Assembly: GCA_964620325.1 (NCBI GenBank)
Contig: CAZUIM010000010.1
Location: 1 to 64,000 of the forward strand
DNA length: 64,000 nt
Reading direction: 5' to 3'
Source: CAZMYM01 sp964620325
GTDB taxonomy: Bacteria > Bipolaricaulota > Bipolaricaulia > UBA7950 > UBA9294
Shown: piece by piece, positions 33,896-43,015 of the stretch
Numbering within the stretch: position 1 is the first letter of the stretch
Layout of the letters: each line of letters opens with the position of its first letter
The notes under the pieces: model-generated
The model's input: the letters and a program-made list of their open reading frames with translations, nothing else
Databases searched by the model: none
Told to the model about the DNA's origin: nothing
Translations under genes and position numbers: made by a program

Positions 33896-34578
33896 TCCGA
33901 GGCGCACCGTTCGGTAAGGCGTTCGGGACCGCTACACTTGACAACTTCGAGGTAGTCCCGCAGTACAACGGCAAGGCACATGAAGCGTGTCTCAACCTTG
34001 TGCGAGGCGAGATCCGAGGGCTAGTTCTCCAAGGACCGGTCGGCGTTGGGAAGACGCATTTGCTTGCCGGATTGGCAAGGGCGTTCGTGCACGCACGGAA
34101 TCCAGAAGAGCAGAACGAAGACTACGAACCACTGGTCGCTCTCCCGAAACTTCGCGAGCTTGTTGAGAACATCGAGAACTTCGAGTCTGAGTTGAGCAAG
34201 CAATCGACCCTAGATCCTGCCGAATCGCAGCGCGAGATAGTTGTCGAGTACTGGCCAATGCTGGACTTGGCAAGCGAGCTTCGCTCCGAGGTGACGCGCG
34301 GAGATCTCTATCTGTCGCAACGCTGCCGTCTATGCGACCTCTTGATCCTTGACGACTTGGGACGTGAGAAGATGAGCGAGTTCATCCTCCAGGAGCTTCA
34401 GCGCATAATCGATTGGCGCTATCGCGAGATGCTTCCCATTGCCATCGCCACAAACAAGAAGCACACGGAACTCCGTGATAGGTACGAAGAACACACATTC
34501 TCGCGCCTCATTGAATCCTGCGTCTTCGTGCATGTCGCTGGGAGCGACTACAGACGAACCAAGGCCGAGGCTCGATAG
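33892..34578 (+). CDS. DnaC/IstB-like AAA+ helicase loader
   Basis: A 228-residue AAA+ ATPase: Walker A LQGPVGVGKTHLLAGLA, Walker B CDLLILDDLGREKM, sensor-1 PIAIATNKK and an Arg-finger region FSRLIESCVFVHVAGSDYR. This is the DnaC/phage DnaC-like loader pattern. Phage loaders deliver the replicative helicase to an origin opened by the organiser protein, encoded here just upstream with a 4-base overlap. IstB is an alternative, but no IS21 transposase is adjacent. The gene is less GC-rich than its surroundings, indicating recent transfer. Confidence 0.9.
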   Translation: MIRGAPFGKAFGTATLDNFEVVPQYNGKAHEACLNLVRGEIRGLVLQGPVGVGKTHLLAGLARAFVHARNPEEQNEDYEPLVALPKLRELVENIENFESELSKQSTLDPAESQREIVVEYWPMLDLASELRSEVTRGDLYLSQRCRLCDLLILDDLGREKMSEFILQELQRIIDWRYREMLPIAIATNKKHTELRDRYEEHTFSRLIESCVFVHVAGSDYRRTKAEAR

Positions 34579-34580
34579 CG

Positions 34581-34606
34581 GAGACGCGCAACGCCGTAGG
34601 CGTCTC
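34581..34606. terminator. Hairpin after the DnaC-like gene
   Basis: GAGACGC and GCGTCTC (34581-34587 and 34600-34606) form a 7-bp stem with a 12-base loop directly after the DnaC-like stop. There is no clear U-tract, so terminator function is tentative. Confidence 0.35.
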
Positions 34607-34626
34607 TGTGTGTCGAAGGACCTCCC

Positions 34627-37425
34627 TCAGAACTGACTCTGACGAGGACCGAGTCCTGCGAACGCGTCCGCATCGAAGGACCCAACCACCGGGCGGCACG
34701 AACTCGATAGCCGAATCGCGAAAATCGAACTGACTTCTCCTGACTTGAACGCGTGCAACACCTCGTCCAGGTCGGCGGACCACTCTCCGCTGTAGGTCCG
34801 ATCGCACATCTCCGCCACGGCGGCGAGCGGAACGAGGACGTTCATGCCGCCGACGCGGTCGTCGTAGCCCCAAGTTCGACTGACCATCCACGTCGCCGGC
34901 TCCCGATTGGCCGGATGGTCCGGGACCGCCCCGCTCCGCCTCTCTCCGGCAAACGCGTCAACATAGGCCCGGTCCGGATTCAGTCGACACCAGAGCCGTG
35001 CAGTCTCGTGGAACCCGTCGTAGGCTTGATGGATGTGCGGCTTGTCGATCGCCGTCTGCACGTGATCGTCGGCGGCGAAGACGAGCATCACTCTGAGGTC
35101 GGGAAGGACCCGGCCGAGCCGAGGGTAGTTGCCGACCGTCGTTCTCGACGGCCAGTAGGCGGCCGCCTCTTCCGGAAGAGCGAGGGTCTTCGGCCAGGTC
35201 TCGCGGGTGAGAGCTCCGTTGTCGAGCAGGGCCTGCAGGAGGTCGGTCGACCAGTAGTCCTTCTCCCACATCCGGGGATGCTTGAAGGAGCAGATGTAGT
35301 CGCCCCCGGAGGAGGTCCGGAAGGCCGGGCGGCCGTCCGGATACTCCTCGTTCTGGAGCCAGTAGACGCTCGAGTAGTCAATCGAGATCGTCGCCGGCAT
35401 GTACCCGGACGGATCGTAGAACGGGTTTTGAACAGCGCGACCGGTCTCGTCGTCCCAATGCCCCGGCTCGAGTGGATACATCGGGTCGATCGTCGGGTTC
35501 TCCCGCCCGACGAAGAACCGTACCCGCTGTAGATCCTCGCCGTGCAGGGCGAGCACGTTCGTCGCCACGATCCCGGAGTGGGAAAAGGCGTAGAGCCCCG
35601 AAACATCGTACAGAACAGGCGGCTCGACGAGCTCGTCGAGCCGCTCTCCATCGACGTTCTCGATCTCACCGGTGGCGAACCGAACAACGTCGCACAAGGC
35701 CCGGAGGCAGTCTCTTCCACCGTAGTCGAACGTCCCTTCGCTGTGCGCCCCGGTCCTCGGATCGGACCGGCCGGGCCAGAGATAGGTCACGTAGATCGCC
35801 CCGAGCGCGTTCGGATCGAGCTCGAAGTCGAAGCCGGCCGAGCCGGCGAAGAAGCCGGACACGTTGACCAGGACCGGCGCCCCGTCCGAGTACCTCGGCG
35901 AGGACGGCGTCCGAATCGCCACGGCGATCCGTCCGATCCCCTCCGACTCGACGAACGTGATCGTCTCCTTGGCGCTCAAGTTCTCATCGACCGCCCGGGG
36001 CTCCGCCCTCAAGCCGGTCGCTTGGACCCGGTCGGCCATCTCGTAGATCCCTGCAAGCTGATAGATCGCCTTGGGAACGTCGACCGGGATAGCGTAAGTC
36101 GCATGATCCGTCCAGTCGTCGGGAGCGGTGTTCGCCGGAAGGTTCGGAAGACGTCCTCCAATGACTCTTGGGTCGACCGCAGCGAGAGCCTCGGAACTCG
36201 GGTTGATCTTCACCCAGGCGCCGTACGTGTCCCAGCTGTCGAACGCCTGACGGACGTGCGGCTTCGTCGGAGCCGCTTGGACGTGATCGCGTGCGTTGCA
36301 GAGGACCATCGCCGCGAGATCGGGGATCTTCGCGACCGCCTCTTCGGTCAGCCGGACCGACTCGCGAAGATCCCAGTACTCGTCAGCTTCATCGACAGAG
36401 ACTAGGTCACTCGGCCACGGCTCACCGACGAGGCCTCGATCGACGATCTCGTGCATCACCGGACGCGAGTACGTCTTCCGCTCCCCGTCGACCGGATAGG
36501 TGTCGAGCGGGAAGTCCTCGGACAGAGAGAGGGTTCCGTTCAGGTCGGGGACGTCCGCACCGCGAACCGAATCGGGGACCGTCGTGTAGCGACCGTCCCC
36601 GTTCCCGTCGTGGAAGAGCGGGTAGATCTCCTCTGCCGGATCGTACGCCAAGTCCCCGTAGTCGACCCGCAGGACGAGCGGGTCGTAGCCTATGGCCCGC
36701 GGATTCCAGTAGTCTCCCTGCCCCGTCACCGGCTTCAGCCAGACCCTTCCGAGATCGCGCGTCGCGATCTGGCTCGAGACCGGAGTCTCCCACTGGATGA
36801 CGTATCGCAGGTGCCCAGCGAGGGCCTCCCCGTGGAGCGCAGCGACCGCGGGGAGAAGGTTCCCGCCGTTCGACTCGCCGATCAGGCCAATGTTGTCGTG
36901 AAGAACCGGAACGGGAACAATCTGGTCGATCGTCCGACCCTCGGTGTCCCGCAGCCGATTGGCCGCGTAGAGGATCACGTCGCGCAAGGCCGCGATGCAG
37001 CTCGGTCCGCGATAGTCATAGACGCCGTCGGAGGCGAGACCGCTCCACGGGTCCTCGCCGCCTGGGAAGACGAACGTGATACAGATCACGTCGACGGCCG
37101 TCGGCGGGAGACCGTGATCGATCCCCTTGATCTCGAACCCACCCTGGACCCAGATCAGAACTGGTGCCCCCTCCGGGTAGCGCGCCTCTCCGACCATCGG
37201 AGAATGGACCCGGACGGCGAGCGTTCCGCCGTCGACGCCGGTGCTCTCCGATGGAAGCTCGACGTCCACGGATCTGAGGGTCGTCGGGCCTCCAGCCTGA
37301 GCGACGACGGAGCCGTACCCCCAATCAAGGATCCGGGATCCGATCGACGAAGCCAGCACAAGAAGGAACAGAAACCCCACGATGACCAAGGGGAAGACAC
37401 GGCGCGGCCGCAGCGACACGTTCAT
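34627..37425 (-). CDS. Membrane-anchored/secreted protein of two duplicated alpha/beta-hydrolase-like halves
   Basis: A 932-residue protein. Residues ~10-30 form a signal anchor. Residues ~50-470 and ~485-900 are homologous halves: both have a start ending in DGAPVL/EGAPVL, then PGGEDPWSG / PGRSDPRTG, VYDYRG / TFDYGG, a nucleophile-elbow-like segment, and later a block with DHVQ followed by KPH. In half 1 the elbow is GESNGG (Ser185); in half 2 it is AFSHSG (Ser615), with flanking glycines lost. The probable Asp and His (DHVQ, KPHxxQA) are kept in both. Half 1 may be an active hydrolase or peptidase and half 2 degenerate. Substrate unknown; a prolyl-peptidase or PHB-depolymerase-like enzyme is possible. 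Confidence 0.7.
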   Translation of the reverse strand: MNVSLRPRRVFPLVIVGFLFLLVLASSIGSRILDWGYGSVVAQAGGPTTLRSVDVELPSESTGVDGGTLAVRVHSPMVGEARYPEGAPVLIWVQGGFEIKGIDHGLPPTAVDVICITFVFPGGEDPWSGLASDGVYDYRGPSCIAALRDVILYAANRLRDTEGRTIDQIVPVPVLHDNIGLIGESNGGNLLPAVAALHGEALAGHLRYVIQWETPVSSQIATRDLGRVWLKPVTGQGDYWNPRAIGYDPLVLRVDYGDLAYDPAEEIYPLFHDGNGDGRYTTVPDSVRGADVPDLNGTLSLSEDFPLDTYPVDGERKTYSRPVMHEIVDRGLVGEPWPSDLVSVDEADEYWDLRESVRLTEEAVAKIPDLAAMVLCNARDHVQAAPTKPHVRQAFDSWDTYGAWVKINPSSEALAAVDPRVIGGRLPNLPANTAPDDWTDHATYAIPVDVPKAIYQLAGIYEMADRVQATGLRAEPRAVDENLSAKETITFVESEGIGRIAVAIRTPSSPRYSDGAPVLVNVSGFFAGSAGFDFELDPNALGAIYVTYLWPGRSDPRTGAHSEGTFDYGGRDCLRALCDVVRFATGEIENVDGERLDELVEPPVLYDVSGLYAFSHSGIVATNVLALHGEDLQRVRFFVGRENPTIDPMYPLEPGHWDDETGRAVQNPFYDPSGYMPATISIDYSSVYWLQNEEYPDGRPAFRTSSGGDYICSFKHPRMWEKDYWSTDLLQALLDNGALTRETWPKTLALPEEAAAYWPSRTTVGNYPRLGRVLPDLRVMLVFAADDHVQTAIDKPHIHQAYDGFHETARLWCRLNPDRAYVDAFAGERRSGAVPDHPANREPATWMVSRTWGYDDRVGGMNVLVPLAAVAEMCDRTYSGEWSADLDEVLHAFKSGEVSSIFAIRLSSSCRPVVGSFDADAFAGLGPRQSQF

Positions 37426-37476
37426 GGAACCTCCTTCGAATCCCGCTCTGAGACTAGAGGCCGCTCAGGGCGGATG

Positions 37477-37786
37477 TCAATCGAACCTACCCTCGTTCTG
37501 TTCGCGCTGTCCCCCCTCACAGGCCTCATCCGACCGCGCGACTCGATGCCGGTACGGGTACGCCACTTCGAATCCAAGCCGTCGGTAGAGCGCAAGCGCC
37601 GGGGCGTTCAGGCTGTGCCTGTAGATAGGCGATCCGTGCGCCCGCTTCCGCCGCCCACGTGAGGAGTGCCCCGACGATCGTCGCACCGTAACCGCGCCGA
37701 CGCTCGACCTCGACGACACAGAGATCGACGAGGGAAGGATCGTAGTCGATCGCCCATTCGTCGAATCGCTTCCTTCGATCGCTCAT
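37477..37786 (-). pseudogene. GNAT acetyltransferase fragment with frameshift
   Basis: The 5' frame (from 37786) has SLVDLCVVEVERRRGYGATIVGALLTWA, the GNAT motif A with R-R-G-Y-G. It continues to IAYLQAQ. The closing motif LNAPALALYRRLGFEV is in another frame ending at 37477. The shift lies near 37605-37615. The N-terminal part of a normal GNAT is also missing, so this is truncated as well as frameshifted. Confidence 0.6.
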
Positions 37787-37898
37787 CGGATCGATGATAC
37801 GGCGGCAAGGAACTCGAGACGGGCGGCGTGAGCCCCTCCTGCGGGTACAATGACGTCTCGGTTGCCATCACACCATCACGCAAAGGAGCGACGTACCC

Positions 37899-39377
37899 AT
37901 GGCCGAGGAGAACAGGAAGCCGGAGGAGAAGGAAGCCGAAGAGACCAAGAATGGGAAGGAGAAGAAGCGGAGACTCCTCGGAATCGAGCCGGTCGAGACG
38001 GAGCACACACTTGCGCTCGCGGACCGACGCCTCGAGTACGTGGCGCGCGCCGGCGTCATTCCGCTGAAAGACGAGTTCGGCGAGACCGAAGCGGAGATCT
38101 TCTTCACCGCCTACGAACGCAAGGGCGCCGACGATCGCTCCGAGCGACCGTTGACATTCGCCTTCAACGGTGGCCCGGGCTCCTCGTCGATCTGGCTGCA
38201 CATGGGAGCGATCGGACCGAAGCGAGTCCGAATGGAGGACAAGGGTTGGATGCCGTCGCCGCCGTACCGCTACGAGGACAACGCGTACACGTGGCTCGAC
38301 GAAACCGACCTCGTCTTCGTCGATCCGGTCGGAACCGGGTTCAGCCGAGCCGCAAAGGAGGACCTCGACAAGAAGTTCTGGAGTTACCAGGGCGACATCG
38401 ATTCGGTCGGCGAGTTCATCCGCCTCTACTTGACCCGTTACGAGCGGTGGAATTCGCCGCTCTTCCTCGCCGGCGAGAGCTACGGGACAACGCGCGCCGC
38501 CGCCCTGGCCGGGCATCTCGTCGACCGAGGGATCGCATTCAACGGGATCGCGCTCATTTCAACGGCTCTCGACATCGCCGCGATCTTCTTCCTTCCCGCG
38601 AACGATCTGCCGTATCAGCTCTTCGTCCCCACATACGCGGCCGCCGCGTGGTATCACGGTCAGCTCGACGACGCCCTGCAGAAGATGGCGCTCGACGACC
38701 TCGTCGACCAGGTGAGGGCGTGGTCCGAGGGAGAGCTGACGACAGCCCTGATGAAGGGAGATCGTCTCTCCGACGAGGAGCGAACCCGCATCGCCGAGCG
38801 TCTCGCACACTACACCGGTCTCGACCTCGACTACGTGCTCGGCACCAACCTCCGCATCGAGATTCACCGGTTCTGCAAACAGCTGTTGCGGAACGAGAAA
38901 CGCAGCATCGGACGGTTCGACGCTCGCTTCAAGGGCGTCGAGAATCTCGCGGTGACGGAGCGTCCGGACTTCGATCCATCGGGCGTCGCCACGACACCCC
39001 CGTACACGGCCGCGCTCAATCACTACCTCCGCTCGGAGCTCGGCATCGAGACCGACCTGTCCTACGAGACGCTGAGTGGCAAGGTGAACCAAGCCTGGGA
39101 GTGGGAGAAGGCGAAGCTTCCGACGACCGGCGAAGCCCTCCGCGGTGCGATGGCGAAGAACCCGTACATGAAAGTGATCGTCGCGCAAGGATACTACGAT
39201 CTGGCGACGCCGCTGTTGGCGACCGAGTACATGCTGAGCCACATGAACGTCGATCCGGAGCTCCGGCCGAACGTCGAGACCGCATACTACGAGGCTGGCC
39301 ACATGTTCTACCTCGACCTCGATTGCCTCGCCGCCTTCCGCGACGATGTGAAGGCGTTCATCGCGCGCTCCGTCTAG
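37899..39377 (+). CDS. S10 family serine carboxypeptidase-like protein
   Basis: A 492-residue protein of the S10 alpha/beta-hydrolase family: FAFNGGPGSSSIWLHMGAIGP (oxyanion hole), DNAYTWLDETDLVFVDPVGTGFS, the nucleophile in AGESYGTTRAAALA (Ser194), a C-terminal Asp in YYDLATPLLATEYM and His in YEAGHMFYLD. No signal peptide: the first ~30 residues are highly charged (Lys/Glu), so it is probably cytoplasmic, as in many bacterial S10 proteins. AAGGAG lies before the ATG. It would cleave C-terminal residues from peptides. Confidence 0.93.
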   Translation: MAEENRKPEEKEAEETKNGKEKKRRLLGIEPVETEHTLALADRRLEYVARAGVIPLKDEFGETEAEIFFTAYERKGADDRSERPLTFAFNGGPGSSSIWLHMGAIGPKRVRMEDKGWMPSPPYRYEDNAYTWLDETDLVFVDPVGTGFSRAAKEDLDKKFWSYQGDIDSVGEFIRLYLTRYERWNSPLFLAGESYGTTRAAALAGHLVDRGIAFNGIALISTALDIAAIFFLPANDLPYQLFVPTYAAAAWYHGQLDDALQKMALDDLVDQVRAWSEGELTTALMKGDRLSDEERTRIAERLAHYTGLDLDYVLGTNLRIEIHRFCKQLLRNEKRSIGRFDARFKGVENLAVTERPDFDPSGVATTPPYTAALNHYLRSELGIETDLSYETLSGKVNQAWEWEKAKLPTTGEALRGAMAKNPYMKVIVAQGYYDLATPLLATEYMLSHMNVDPELRPNVETAYYEAGHMFYLDLDCLAAFRDDVKAFIARSV

Positions 39378-40135
39378 CCGGTTGGCTCTTCTCTGAGAAT
39401 CGACGCGAGCCGCTCGCGCAGGGTTTCGCAGGTCCAGGACGGATCGACGCGAACCATCACGAAGCGGCTCGCGGCCGGATCCGAATCGGGCCCACCGGCG
39501 GTATCGATCTCGAGGAGCGGATTCGTCGCCGCGAGCACCGATTGCTCGTCGGTCCATTCGATCCGCCCTTCGATCCGATCGGCGTCGATGACCGGTCCGA
39601 TCATCCGGTCGGTGACTCGCTGCACGACGTACGTCTCCCCCTCCACGATCCCGAGGACCGTGATACGAACGGTCATCCCCGGTCGTCCGTCGCCGTCCTG
39701 GTCGACGATCCGAGGGTCGAGCGGATCGTCCGGCAGCGGATCGTTCGCTGGATCCTCGAGGACGGCACCGCGCACCTCGACGTAGGCCGGCTGGTCGAAG
39801 ACCACGCCGTCGTCCGTCACCCGGAGGACGGCTGCTCGAGGCGTCGGCGCGAGCGACGCAGTGAACACCTCGGGAATGACGGTCTCCACCAGCGGCGTCC
39901 CGTCATCGACGTCGGTGAAGCAGTATCGGCCGAGCAGCGTGAGATTCGCTCCGTCTTGCTCGATGCTGACGAACTGCGCAACGACGCTCGTTCTCGGGAC
40001 CTCACCGGCAAACGGAAGAACGGCGACCCCTCGGAAGACCTGGATCACCGCCCACCTCCCCGAAAGGTCCGGGACTTCCGCCGTCGCACAGAATCCGAGA
40101 AGAAGAGCTAGCGTCACGGCGACTCCGGATCGCAT
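39374..40135 (-). CDS. Secreted protein with calcium-binding-like DxDxDG segment (paralogue of 57180 gene)
   Basis: A 253-residue protein starting MRSGVAVTLALLLGFCATAEVPDLSGRW, a signal peptide followed by the mature start. RIVDQDGDGRPGMTV is an EF-hand/dockerin-like calcium loop. EGETYVVQR, DRIEGRIEWTDEQ and RFVMVRVD also match the protein at 57180 in the same order (DLSGTW, DMDRDGHPGF, GDTYVVQR, HRIEGAVEWTSEQ, RFVMLRLP). The two are clear paralogues, about 25-35% identical by eye. Family not recognised; lineage-specific exoprotein. It ends against the S10 gene on the other strand. Confidence 0.75.
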   Translation of the reverse strand: MRSGVAVTLALLLGFCATAEVPDLSGRWAVIQVFRGVAVLPFAGEVPRTSVVAQFVSIEQDGANLTLLGRYCFTDVDDGTPLVETVIPEVFTASLAPTPRAAVLRVTDDGVVFDQPAYVEVRGAVLEDPANDPLPDDPLDPRIVDQDGDGRPGMTVRITVLGIVEGETYVVQRVTDRMIGPVIDADRIEGRIEWTDEQSVLAATNPLLEIDTAGGPDSDPAASRFVMVRVDPSWTCETLRERLASILREEPTG

Positions 40136-40342
40136 CGCCTCCTGTCTCCTTTCTCCGCCCCTCGTTCCCATCCTACTCGAAGTCCGTCGATCGCGCGCAC
40201 CGGGCATCCCGGGCCGCGAGGCGTACGACCCGATCGACGGGCGGCCGCCTGCGTCGCTCCCGGCGCACCATCTCTACGTCTGTCCGGCGGGAACCCGATC
40301 TCCCGTCGCGCAAGGCGATGCCGGACGGGGCCTGGCTCGCAC

Positions 40343-41194
40343 CTAAGGTCGATTGATCCGCAGCCACTCGTACATCAGAACCCCACCGGCGATGGCGACG
40401 TTCACGCTCTCGGCCCGTCCGAGAAGGGGCAGCGCAACGTACTCCTCCAGGTGTTCATCGATCTGGGGGGAAAGCCCGCGGGCCTCGTTCCCGAGGACGA
40501 GGGCGACCGATCCGACGAGCGCCTTGCTACTCCACACCGTCTCGCCCCGGCGAGCGTCGGCACCGACCGGGCGGCAACCTTGCGCTTCGAACCAAGGCCA
40601 GAGAACCTCGGCCGCTCCGACGCGGGCGAACGGAATCGAGAAGAGGGAGCCCATCGTCCCTCGGACCGTCTTCGGATCGAACGGGTCCACACACGGTTCG
40701 AGGAGGATGACCCCGCGAGCACCGACCGCGTCGGCCGTCCGGATCAACGTCCCAACGTTCCCCGGATCCTGCAACCGATCGAGGACGAGAACCAGACCGG
40801 CCGTCGCGTCATCGCTTCCGACCTCGTCGAGTGAGGATTCCAGATCGCTCAGGGCGAACGTCGCGGCCAATCCCTGGGACATCTCCCGCTCGGAGAGGGT
40901 ATCGAGAACGTGCGCTTCGACGGGGACAGCCTCCGCCCCAGCCTCGGTCAGCGCATCGAGGAGACGCGGGGCCGTCTCGCCGACGAACAGCTCGTCGCAG
41001 AATAAGACCTCCAGCGGCCTCGCCGTCGAACCGACGGCCGGGGCCTGTATCCGTTCGGCCGCCATTGCCAGAAGCTGAAGCCCTTCAACGAGAAATCGAT
41101 CCTGTCGAACTCGATGCTTCCGCTGCGTGAGCTTCCGCGCCTCCACGATCCGCCGGTTTCTCACCGATCGAATCGGACCGTTCGATCCGTGCAT
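40343..41194 (-). CDS. TrmH/SpoU family RNA 2'-O-methyltransferase
   Basis: A 283-residue protein: an N-terminal substrate-binding domain (QDRFLVEGLQLLAMA), then the SPOUT knot with motif 1 LDRLQDPGNVGTLIRTADAVGA, motif 2 LVLGNEARGLSP and motif 3 LPLLGRAESVNVAIAGGVLMYEW. It methylates the ribose of a guanosine in 23S rRNA or tRNA. GGAGGCCCTG precedes the ATG at 41194. It follows the NUDIX/YcaQ pair by 71 bases in the same direction. Confidence 0.94.
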   Translation of the reverse strand: MHGSNGPIRSVRNRRIVEARKLTQRKHRVRQDRFLVEGLQLLAMAAERIQAPAVGSTARPLEVLFCDELFVGETAPRLLDALTEAGAEAVPVEAHVLDTLSEREMSQGLAATFALSDLESSLDEVGSDDATAGLVLVLDRLQDPGNVGTLIRTADAVGARGVILLEPCVDPFDPKTVRGTMGSLFSIPFARVGAAEVLWPWFEAQGCRPVGADARRGETVWSSKALVGSVALVLGNEARGLSPQIDEHLEEYVALPLLGRAESVNVAIAGGVLMYEWLRINRP

Positions 41195-41265
41195 CAGGGC
41201 CTCCGTTTCGCGTCGTTCGCTTCGAGTGTACCGAAATGCTCGCTACCGACGATCGGCCCAAGCGA

Positions 41266-41659
41266 TCAGATCCTCGACGAATGCGGCGCACCCCGGACGG
41301 GAAGCTCTCGAAGTGATTCGCCGACCGGCGCCCATCGGAAGGCGTATCGGAAGCCCCGATCGACCCCGTTCCCGGTGACCGTGTGATCGAACGTGTCCGG
41401 AAGATCGTCCGGAACCGTGAACAGGAGGAACTGCTGATCCTCGTCGAGGTACTCGACGATCCCCTGGTGCCGAACGAGGGAGTCCCCCCGCAATTCCGCC
41501 CTCCTCGTGGATCTCCCGGACGGCCGCGGCCGTCACGTTCTCGCCCGATTCGACCGTTCCCTTTGGCACTTCGCAGCCCGGTTCATCGTGGCTCGGAAAG
41601 ACGAGAAGCTGCGCCGGCGGACGATCGGCGCGAAAGACGTGCATGGAGACCTTCTCCAT
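41266..41659 (-). pseudogene. NUDIX hydrolase with single-base frameshift
   Basis: The first frame (from ATG 41659) carries a full Nudix box: GTVESGENVTAAAVREIHEEGG (G-x5-E-x7-R-E-U-x-E-E-x-G-U). The rest of the domain (LVRHQGIVEYLDEDQQFLLF and on to 41266) is in a second frame. The shift is at a run of six C at 41484-41489; removing one restores EEGGIAGDSLVRHQG. Apart from that the gene is intact, so an assembly indel is likely. It starts 5 bases after the YcaQ-like stop, in one operon. Would hydrolyse a nucleoside-diphosphate derivative. Confidence 0.8.
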
Positions 41660-41664
41660 CGGAC

Positions 41665-42900
41665 CTACCCACCTTCGTCCTCGAGGGCCCTCTTCACGAG
41701 GCGCTTCAGCCTCCGCTTGTGACCTGCCGGAACGATCTTCTCGAACATCGCGGACCCGCAGCCGTCGAACCGCGCAAATCGGGCGACCTCTCGCGCCAAC
41801 TCCGGAAGAAGCTCATCGAACCGATCGAACTCCGGTTCGAACAGCAGCGTGCGAGCGATCAACGTGCCGGACTTCCGATCGGCCTTCGGATCGAGACGAG
41901 CGACGAGGCTGTCCCCGAACAGAATCGGGAAGACGAAGTACCCGTACTTCCGTCTCTCGCTCGGAAGGTAGCATTCGAGGGTGTAGTCGAAATCGAACAA
42001 CCACGCCGTTCGCTCCCGTTGGATGATCAGGTTGTCGAACGGGCAGAGGAGGGTGCAGCGTGGAGGCGGCGCTTCCCGATCCTGGTCGAGCAGTCCGGGC
42101 CGGGCGTAGAGCACCTGGTCCTCGACCCGTTCGACCGAGATCGTTGTGATCTCGCCATCCTCCACGAGGCCTCGAATCGCCTCCTGCGTCTCGGAGAGGC
42201 TCATCCCGTTGATGTGGAAGCGGATCTCGCGCTCTGTCGCCACGGCGTAGGCGTCCAACGCTCGAAGGACGAGGAAGCGGTCGACCTCCTCATCAGACGG
42301 GACACGCGTGTCGACGTCGCCCGGAAGGACCCGTTCGGTCAGGTCATAGACGCGCTGGAAGTTCCGGCGTTCCGAGATCATCAGCCGGCCTTGCGAAAAC
42401 AGCAACTCGAGCGCCATCTTCGCCGGTTTCCAGTCCCACCACGTGCCGCGCGTCCGCCCCTCGGGGGGCTTGAAGTCCTTCGACGTAAGCGGCCCCTCGG
42501 CCTCGATCCGTTCGTAGACGCGCTCCACGATCTCCTCGTGTTCCGCGAGCCAGGCCTTCCCATGGCTGCTCGTCGGTGAACGACGCATCCTCGGAAGGTA
42601 ATAGCGGAAATCGCTCATCGGTAGGTAGGATGCCGCGTGTCCCCAGTACTCGAAGACGCGGCGATCGACGGCGAGCAATCGGTCGAGCATCTCCGGACGG
42701 TAGTCGGGACGCCGGGCTCGGAGCGTCTGATGATGAGCTCGCTTGACGACCGAAATCGTATCGATCTGTACGTAGCCCAATCGCTCGATCGTCTGCGCCA
42801 CGCCCTCCTCTCCGTCGATCGGTGTGCCGCGACCGTCCAACAGCTGTGCGCGAACGGCGAGTCGACGAGCCAAGCCGCGCGGAATGTCTTCCTTGTGCAT
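41665..42900 (-). CDS. YcaQ/AlkZ-like winged-helix DNA glycosylase family protein
   Basis: A 411-residue protein of the HTH_42 family: an N-terminal helical region with LARRLAVRAQLL, the hallmark GYVQIDTISVVKRAHHQTL with Q-x-D (catalytic motif in YcaQ/AlkZ interstrand-crosslink glycosylases), YWGHAASYLPMSDFRYY, and a C-terminal LCPFDNLIIQRERTAWLFDFDYTLE. The ATG at 42900 begins MHKEDIPRGLARRL; upstream codons are not family-like. Probably repairs alkylated or crosslinked DNA. In operon with the NUDIX gene. Confidence 0.9.
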   Translation of the reverse strand: MHKEDIPRGLARRLAVRAQLLDGRGTPIDGEEGVAQTIERLGYVQIDTISVVKRAHHQTLRARRPDYRPEMLDRLLAVDRRVFEYWGHAASYLPMSDFRYYLPRMRRSPTSSHGKAWLAEHEEIVERVYERIEAEGPLTSKDFKPPEGRTRGTWWDWKPAKMALELLFSQGRLMISERRNFQRVYDLTERVLPGDVDTRVPSDEEVDRFLVLRALDAYAVATEREIRFHINGMSLSETQEAIRGLVEDGEITTISVERVEDQVLYARPGLLDQDREAPPPRCTLLCPFDNLIIQRERTAWLFDFDYTLECYLPSERRKYGYFVFPILFGDSLVARLDPKADRKSGTLIARTLLFEPEFDRFDELLPELAREVARFARFDGCGSAMFEKIVPAGHKRRLKRLVKRALEDEGG

Positions 42901-43015
42901 GTTCCGTCCTGTTCGACCGATGATCCTGCCCCGATCGTTCGAGTATACGAGCACCTCATCACCCGCAACCCGACAGGTCTGGCGGACGCCGCCGCGACGG
43001 GATAGGATCGGGACC

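Noticed and set aside
33892..34578. IS21 IstB transposition protein
   Set aside because: No IstA transposase or terminal repeats; the upstream phage replisome-organiser domain fits a phage helicase loader better.
37850..40111. 753-residue plus-strand frame over the S10 peptidase
   Set aside because: Arg-rich shadow in another frame; the S10 reading has all catalytic motifs.
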